Below are positions 59,604 to 64,000 of a stretch of 64,000 nt of DNA, piece by piece. The notes under the pieces are model-generated. The model did no database searches. It was not told the DNA's origin and saw only the letters and a list, made by a program, of their open reading frames with translations. How positions within the stretch are numbered: position 1 is the stretch's first letter; each line of letters opens with the position of its first letter. Source of the DNA: Paracoccaceae bacterium (GTDB taxonomy: Bacteria > Pseudomonadota > Alphaproteobacteria > Rhodobacterales > Rhodobacteraceae); NCBI GenBank assembly GCA_020637675.1, contig JACKKD010000002.1, positions 868,001 to 932,000 on the forward strand, given 5' to 3'. Both the position numbers and the translations under genes were made by a program.

Positions 59604-61115
59604 TTAGCGCCGTGGTGCCACCGCGACGCCGGCCGGCGTGACCATCGTCCGGGCGAAGCGCCCGTTGGCGTGGCGCATCCGGTGGTCGAGCATCGCCCGG
59701 CTCATCTCCAGGAGCGCCGGGGCCGCGGCCGGGTCGCCCGCGACATCCCGCATCTCGCCCGCGGCGCGGTGGTCGAAGAGAAGCGGCGGCAGCCCGCCGT
59801 TGAAATGGACGAGTGTGTGCGTGGGCCCGCGCAGGATGGCGAGGTTTGCCGCCTCGGCCGGCAGGCCGAGCGCCTCTTGCGCCAGGGTCGGCGTGACCGG
59901 GTCGCCGAAGTCGAGTTCCGAAAAGCTGTTCCGCCGCCAGTCCGGCGGGATCTCGCCCGAGAGGAAGGGCCTGAGGCTCCGTCCGTCCATCGTGTGCGGG
60001 ATGTCGAGCCCGAGGCAGTCGAGGATCGTCGGCGTCACGTCCACCGCCTCGGTCGGCAGATCGACCGCGCCGCCGCGCAGGGGCGCGTCTGGATCGCGGA
60101 TGACGAGCGCGGTGTGGTAGGCCGCGTCGTAGAATGTCGACTTGCCCCAGGCATGGTGGTCGCCCAGCATCTCGCCATGGTCGGCCGTCACCACGATCAG
60201 CGTCCGGTCGTAAAGGCCGCGCTCCTTCAGGTGGCCGATGATCCGGCCGAGGTGATCGTCAACCTCGGTCGCCAGGCCGAGGTAGATCGCCCGGAGGGTC
60301 TGGACGTTCGCGTCGGTGGGCGCGAGGTCGGGGAAGCCCTCCACCGTGCTCGCCGCCGGGTTCCTGGCGTGCGAGGAGGCGATGAAGGGATGGCGCGCGC
60401 GTTCCTCCGCGACGGTGCCGGCGCGCAGCGGCAGGGGCAGGGTGGCGGGGTCGTACATCCGGTTGTAGGGCGCGGGCGCGACGAAGGGCGGGTGGGGGCG
60501 GATGTAGGTCAGGTGGACGAACCAGCCCGCGGGTCTCACCCGGATCGCGTCCAGCGCGCAGTCGGTGAGGAACGCGGTGTCGCTGTCCTCGGCGCGGTAG
60601 AGCGCGGGGTCGTCAAGGCGCGGACCGGCGGGGCGGAAGATCGCAGGGTAGGGCGGCACCTCGTAGCCCTTCGCCGCGAGATGCGCGCGCCAGGGCCAGC
60701 TTTCCTCGAGCCGCATCTCCACCGCCTCGACGAACCCCGGCATGACCTGCTCGTAGCTCTTCAGCATGGGATCGCCGGGCGGCAGGCTGCGGGGATCGCG
60801 GGTCGTGTCGGTGTAGCCGAAGAGGAGCGGCAGCCAGCCCGCCTTGCGGACCTCGGTGGCGAGGTTCGGCAGGTCGTCGGGCAGGGGCGTGCCGTTCCGC
60901 GTCGCGCGATGGTTCATGGCATACTGCCCGGTCAGGATCGACGCGCGCGACGGCCCGCAGGGGTTCACGACCGAGTAATGGCGGCGGAACGACACCGCAT
61001 CGGCCATGAGCGCGCGAAGGTTCGGCAGCGCCACATGCGCCGCCAGCGCGCCGAAGACGCAGTCGGCCCGGAGCTGGTCGATGATGACGAAAAGGACGTT
61101 CTCGGCCCGTGCCAT
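59604..61115 (-). CDS. Sulfatase-superfamily hydrolase, phosphonate monoester hydrolase-like
   Basis: A 503-residue enzyme of the formylglycine-dependent sulfatase superfamily. The modification motif is CGPSRAS with Cys53, metal ligand Asp13 lies in FVIIDQLRADC, and TADHGEMLGDHHAWGKST is the second metal and active-site segment. The DQLRAD start and the GYTDTTRDPR segment are like phosphonate monoester hydrolases and related arylsulfatases. There is no signal peptide, so it is cytoplasmic and acts after uptake, presumably through the adjacent importer. The amidohydrolase gene lies 57 bases upstream on the same strand. Confidence 0.82.
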   Translation of the reverse strand: MARAENVLFVIIDQLRADCVFGALAAHVALPNLRALMADAVSFRRHYSVVNPCGPSRASILTGQYAMNHRATRNGTPLPDDLPNLATEVRKAGWLPLLFGYTDTTRDPRSLPPGDPMLKSYEQVMPGFVEAVEMRLEESWPWRAHLAAKGYEVPPYPAIFRPAGPRLDDPALYRAEDSDTAFLTDCALDAIRVRPAGWFVHLTYIRPHPPFVAPAPYNRMYDPATLPLPLRAGTVAEERARHPFIASSHARNPAASTVEGFPDLAPTDANVQTLRAIYLGLATEVDDHLGRIIGHLKERGLYDRTLIVVTADHGEMLGDHHAWGKSTFYDAAYHTALVIRDPDAPLRGGAVDLPTEAVDVTPTILDCLGLDIPHTMDGRSLRPFLSGEIPPDWRRNSFSELDFGDPVTPTLAQEALGLPAEAANLAILRGPTHTLVHFNGGLPPLLFDHRAAGEMRDVAGDPAAAPALLEMSRAMLDHRMRHANGRFARTMVTPAGVAVAPRR

Positions 61116-61172
61116 GGCGGTTCCTCCGTTGGCTCGGGCCGAGAAGACAGGAGGCCCGAGGCTTTCGCAAGA

Positions 61173-62792
61173 TCAGGCGTTCCAGACCTCGCGGCCGGCG
61201 AGGAGCGTGAGCAGCACCTTCGTGTCGCCGATGTCGTACGGGTTGCAGGCGTAGATGTCGCGGTCGAGCATGATGAGATCGGCCCATTTGCCGAGCGACA
61301 GCGCGCCCGTCTCCGCCTGCCGCCAGCCGGCGGTGGCGGCATTCACGGTGTAGCCCTCGACGCATTCCGCCAGCGTCAGCCGTTCCTCGGGGATGAAGAC
61401 CGGATGATCGCCTTCCTTCCGAGGCGGCTGGCGGGTGATCGCGGTCTCGATGATCTCGAACGGATTGAGCGTCGACACCGTCCAGTCGCTGGAGAGCGCG
61501 AGGAGCGCGCCCGCGTCGCGCAGGCTTCGGAAGGCGTAGATCCAGCGGGCGCGCTCGGGTCCGACCATCGGCACGGCGACATCGGTGACGGAGGGTTCCG
61601 CCCGCGCCCAGAGGGGCTGGATATTGGCGACGACCCCAAGCTCGGCGAAGCGGGGAATGTCGGCGGGGTCGATGCACTGGACGTGGGCGATCTGGTGGAA
61701 GGCGGGCCAGGGCGCGTTCGCGCCCCGAGCCGCCGCGATCCCGTCAAGCGCCGCGCGTACCGCGAGGTCGCCGATCGCATGGACGTGGATCTGGAATCGC
61801 GCCGCATCGAATGCCACGAACATGTCGTTGATCTGGTTGGGCGAAAACATGAGCGCCGCATTGCCGCCCTGCGCGTCGGAATAGGGCTCGATCATCGCTG
61901 CGGTGCGGTTCTCGATCACCCCGTCGAGGAAGAACTTCGCCGAGTGGATGCGGAACATTTCCGACTGGCACTCGCGCCGGAGATTCTCGACCCGCGCGAC
62001 CGCGCCCTCGGTTGTCTCGGAAGCGTCGATGCGCGCGGTGGCGAGGATGCGCGCGGTCAGCGCACCCGCCTCCACCAGCCGGCGGTAGACGCGCGCGTGG
62101 CGCTCCTCCACCGAGGCGTCGAGAAGGCCGGTCAGCCCGTGCGCGTTCGCATGCGCCTGGGCGAAGCGGACGCCGTCGGCGTAGTCTTCGTCGGAGGGCG
62201 CGGGCTTGCGCGCCTCGACCCAGGCGGTCGCGCGCTCGTAAAGAAGCCCGGTGGGGGCGCCCGTCGCGTCCTTGACGAAATGACCGTTCTCCGGGTCGGG
62301 CGTTGAGGCCGTCAGCCCGACGCGGGCGATGGCGGCAGAGTTGATGCAGCCATTGTGTCCGTCGGAGGCCATGATCATGCAGGGCCGGTCGGGCACCGCC
62401 GCGTCCAGCACCTTCCGGTTCAGGTTGTGCTCGCCGAAGACGCCGGAATAGTAGAACCCGCCGTAGACCCAGTCACGGCCGTGGCTGGCGGCGAAGGCGC
62501 TGAGGCATGCCTGCAGTTCCTCGACGGTGCGGGCGGCCGAGAGGTCGGCGCTTTCGGCGTAGTGCTGGCCGCCGTCCTGGACGTGGATGTGGGTGTCGTG
62601 GAACCCCGGCAGCACCAGTCGCCCGCCCGCGTCGATGATTCTTGTGCCCGCGCCGGCAAGCGCGCGTATATCGCCGTCGGACCCCAGCGCCGCCACCCGT
62701 CCATGCCGCACGGCGAGCGCGCTTACGCGGGGGAAATGCGGGTCCATCGTACGGATGTCGGCGTTGATCAGGACGAGTTCGGGCGGGGTCAT
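61173..62792 (-). CDS. Amidohydrolase (YtcJ-like, metal-dependent)
   Basis: A 539-residue cytoplasmic amidohydrolase of the YtcJ group. The metal site begins with HDTHIHVQDG (about 64-73), a lysine in SAKFFLDGV is typical, HVHAIGD and HIAHVQ-like His residues follow in the barrel, and the final Asp is in SSDWTVSTLNPFE. YtcJ-type enzymes hydrolyse N-substituted formamides and various amides. It is probably cotranscribed with the sulfatase-like gene, implying breakdown of an imported compound that has both an amide and a sulfate or phosphonate ester. Confidence 0.82.
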   Translation of the reverse strand: MTPPELVLINADIRTMDPHFPRVSALAVRHGRVAALGSDGDIRALAGAGTRIIDAGGRLVLPGFHDTHIHVQDGGQHYAESADLSAARTVEELQACLSAFAASHGRDWVYGGFYYSGVFGEHNLNRKVLDAAVPDRPCMIMASDGHNGCINSAAIARVGLTASTPDPENGHFVKDATGAPTGLLYERATAWVEARKPAPSDEDYADGVRFAQAHANAHGLTGLLDASVEERHARVYRRLVEAGALTARILATARIDASETTEGAVARVENLRRECQSEMFRIHSAKFFLDGVIENRTAAMIEPYSDAQGGNAALMFSPNQINDMFVAFDAARFQIHVHAIGDLAVRAALDGIAAARGANAPWPAFHQIAHVQCIDPADIPRFAELGVVANIQPLWARAEPSVTDVAVPMVGPERARWIYAFRSLRDAGALLALSSDWTVSTLNPFEIIETAITRQPPRKEGDHPVFIPEERLTLAECVEGYTVNAATAGWRQAETGALSLGKWADLIMLDRDIYACNPYDIGDTKVLLTLLAGREVWNA

Positions 62793-62916
62793 GGCGGCTC
62801 CGGTTCGGGTCAGGGGCCGGGATGGCCCTTGTTGTCGGATCGTATTATTTCCTTTGCGCTTCGCAAAACGGTGTTAAGGTTTTTCAGGCCCAAGGGCCAA
62901 CGGGGAGAGAAAAAGA

Positions 62917-64000
62917 ATGCAACGCATTAAATTCATTGACAGAATGGCGGCGGGACGGGTTTCCCGCAGGCAGATGTTGCAGGCAGCGGGCGCCTTCGGA
63001 GTCGGCACGCTCGTGTTGCCGCGGCGGTCGGCGGCCGCCGAAGTGCTGACCTGCCTCGAATGGGGCGGCTATGATTCGCCGGACTACTTCCAGCCCTATG
63101 TCACGAAGTACGGCGCCCAGCCCAACTTCTCGATCTTCGCAGGCGAGGAGGACGCGCTGGCCAAGGTGCTCGCAGGTTTCGCGGCGGACGTCATGCATCC
63201 CTGCAACTACTCGGTCGCCCGTTTCGTCAACGCCGGCGTGGCCAAGGAGATCGACACCGCGCGGCTCAGCCACTGGGCGGATGTCTTCCCGGCCCTCCAG
63301 TCGGCCGAGGGCGTCGTCATGGACGGCAAGGTGGTGATGGCACCGGCCGACTGGGGCAATTCCTCGATCGCCTACCGGCCCGATCTCATGCCGCCGGAAT
63401 TCGCCGCCGATCCGACCTGGGCGATCTTCTATGAAGACGAATATGCCGGCCGCGTTGCGATGACCGACAACGAGATGGCCATCGTCATCGGCGCCATGGT
63501 CGGCGGCATGCCCTATGACGAGGCCTACAAGCTCGAAGGCGCGGCGCTCGAGGCGGCGGCCAAGGAGTGGGGCACGAAGGCCGTCAATACCGCGAAGTTC
63601 CTCTGGACGGATTCGTCGGAGGTGCAGCAGGCCATGGCATCGGGCGAGATCGTCGCGGCCTATGCCTGGAACGACCTCGTCGCCAACCTGCGCGCCGAGG
63701 GCGTGCCGGTGGAACTCGCCGTGCCGAAGGAAGGCATGTTCACCTGGTTCTGCGGGCTTACGCTCCTCAACACCGGCAAGGGCGACGAACAGGCGGCCTA
63801 TGACTTCATCGACGCCTGGCTCAGCCCCGAGACGGGAAAGGCGCTCATCGAAGGGTCGGGCTACGGCCATGCCAATATCAAGGCCTTCGAGATCGCCGAT
63901 CCGCAGGCGGTGGCCAACATGGGCATCACCGACCCGGTGGAGATGATGAAGAACTCGATCGTCTTCAAGACGCCCACGGACGCGGTGCAGGAAGGCTTCA
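62917..64000 (+). CDS. PotD-like (polyamine/extracellular family 1) ABC substrate-binding protein, truncated by window end
   Basis: The first 361 residues of a binding protein. The frame is still open at base 64000. The N-terminus has a twin-arginine-like signal (VSRRQMLQAAGAFGVG). The mature part resembles spermidine/putrescine-binding proteins: LTCLEWGGYDSPDYFQPYV, PCNYSVARFVNAG, MAPADWGNSSIAYRP and VAAYAWNDLVANLRAEG. The ATG follows GGGGAGAG. The region upstream (62793-62916) has an AT-rich stretch consistent with a promoter. Permease and ATPase genes probably follow beyond the window. The ligand could be a polyamine or another amine. Confidence 0.82.
   Translation, partial: MQRIKFIDRMAAGRVSRRQMLQAAGAFGVGTLVLPRRSAAAEVLTCLEWGGYDSPDYFQPYVTKYGAQPNFSIFAGEEDALAKVLAGFAADVMHPCNYSVARFVNAGVAKEIDTARLSHWADVFPALQSAEGVVMDGKVVMAPADWGNSSIAYRPDLMPPEFAADPTWAIFYEDEYAGRVAMTDNEMAIVIGAMVGGMPYDEAYKLEGAALEAAAKEWGTKAVNTAKFLWTDSSEVQQAMASGEIVAAYAWNDLVANLRAEGVPVELAVPKEGMFTWFCGLTLLNTGKGDEQAAYDFIDAWLSPETGKALIEGSGYGHANIKAFEIADPQAVANMGITDPVEMMKNSIVFKTPTDAVQEGF

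Noticed and set aside
59553..62306. A 917-residue plus-strand open frame
   Set aside because: It is antisense to the sulfatase-like and amidohydrolase genes. No domain or signal is visible in it.

Overview
The window is a GC-rich (roughly two thirds G+C), gene-dense stretch of a proteobacterial chromosome. Its gene content points to an alphaproteobacterium of the Rhodobacteraceae (Paracoccus/Rhodobacter/Rhodovulum-like): the aroB-aroK neighbourhood with xerD, an IalB protein, an LpxD-ACP-ketosynthase block, a cytochrome c553i-like partner of XoxF, and a hybrid kinase plus LuxR-type regulator resembling FlhS/FlhR. I saw no rRNA, tRNA, insertion sequence, phage or CRISPR array.

Layout. 1-5243: two LysR regulators, a long DUF1127 protein and an MgtA/MgtB-type P-type ATPase. 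5424-10566: cell-envelope genes, namely a divergent MepK-like endopeptidase and YcbB-like L,D-transpeptidase pair, then lpxD, an acyl carrier protein and a ketosynthase in one overlapping operon. 10578-21132: housekeeping genes (IalB protein, HerA-like ATPase, CorC-type transporter, xerD, a secreted protein of unknown function, aroK, aroB, ssb, a membrane LuxR protein, a lytic transglycosylase). The gap at 11410-11600 holds a probable small RNA on the minus strand.

21120-47167 is the centrepiece: a lanthanide-type methanol oxidation island. XoxF (33504-35303) keeps the extra Asp that marks lanthanide-dependent methanol dehydrogenases. It is followed on its strand by its cytochrome, XoxJ and a CXXXCW rhodanese-like protein. 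A class I cytochrome c, S-formylglutathione hydrolase and glutathione-dependent formaldehyde dehydrogenase lie beside it and would carry formaldehyde on to formate. To the left, a tightly overlapped minus-strand operon encodes the ABC transporter family linked to PQQ-dependent alcohol dehydrogenases (PedABC/Lut-like, implicated in lanthanide supply), interleaved with a second, NMT1/SsuABC-type ABC transporter. Divergent from it are a DUF3280-like protein, an MxaD-like SRPBCC protein, a YVTN propeller and a SoxYZ-like carrier. To the right are a second SoxYZ-like carrier, a metallo-beta-lactamase-fold hydrolase, three exported proteins of unknown function, and a regulatory block: hybrid histidine kinase, FIST sensor protein and LuxR response regulator. 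An exported pentapeptide-repeat protein follows.

47168-64000: phosphoenolpyruvate synthase, a split MacAB-like efflux system, a complete dipeptide/oligopeptide ABC importer, a formylglycine-dependent sulfatase/phosphonate-monoester-hydrolase-like enzyme, a YtcJ-like amidohydrolase, and a PotD-like binding protein that runs off the end. No outer-membrane TonB receptor, pqq biosynthesis genes or mxaFI are present here, so those parts of the methanol system must lie elsewhere if they exist. Family names come from recognition of motifs and context, not from a database search.
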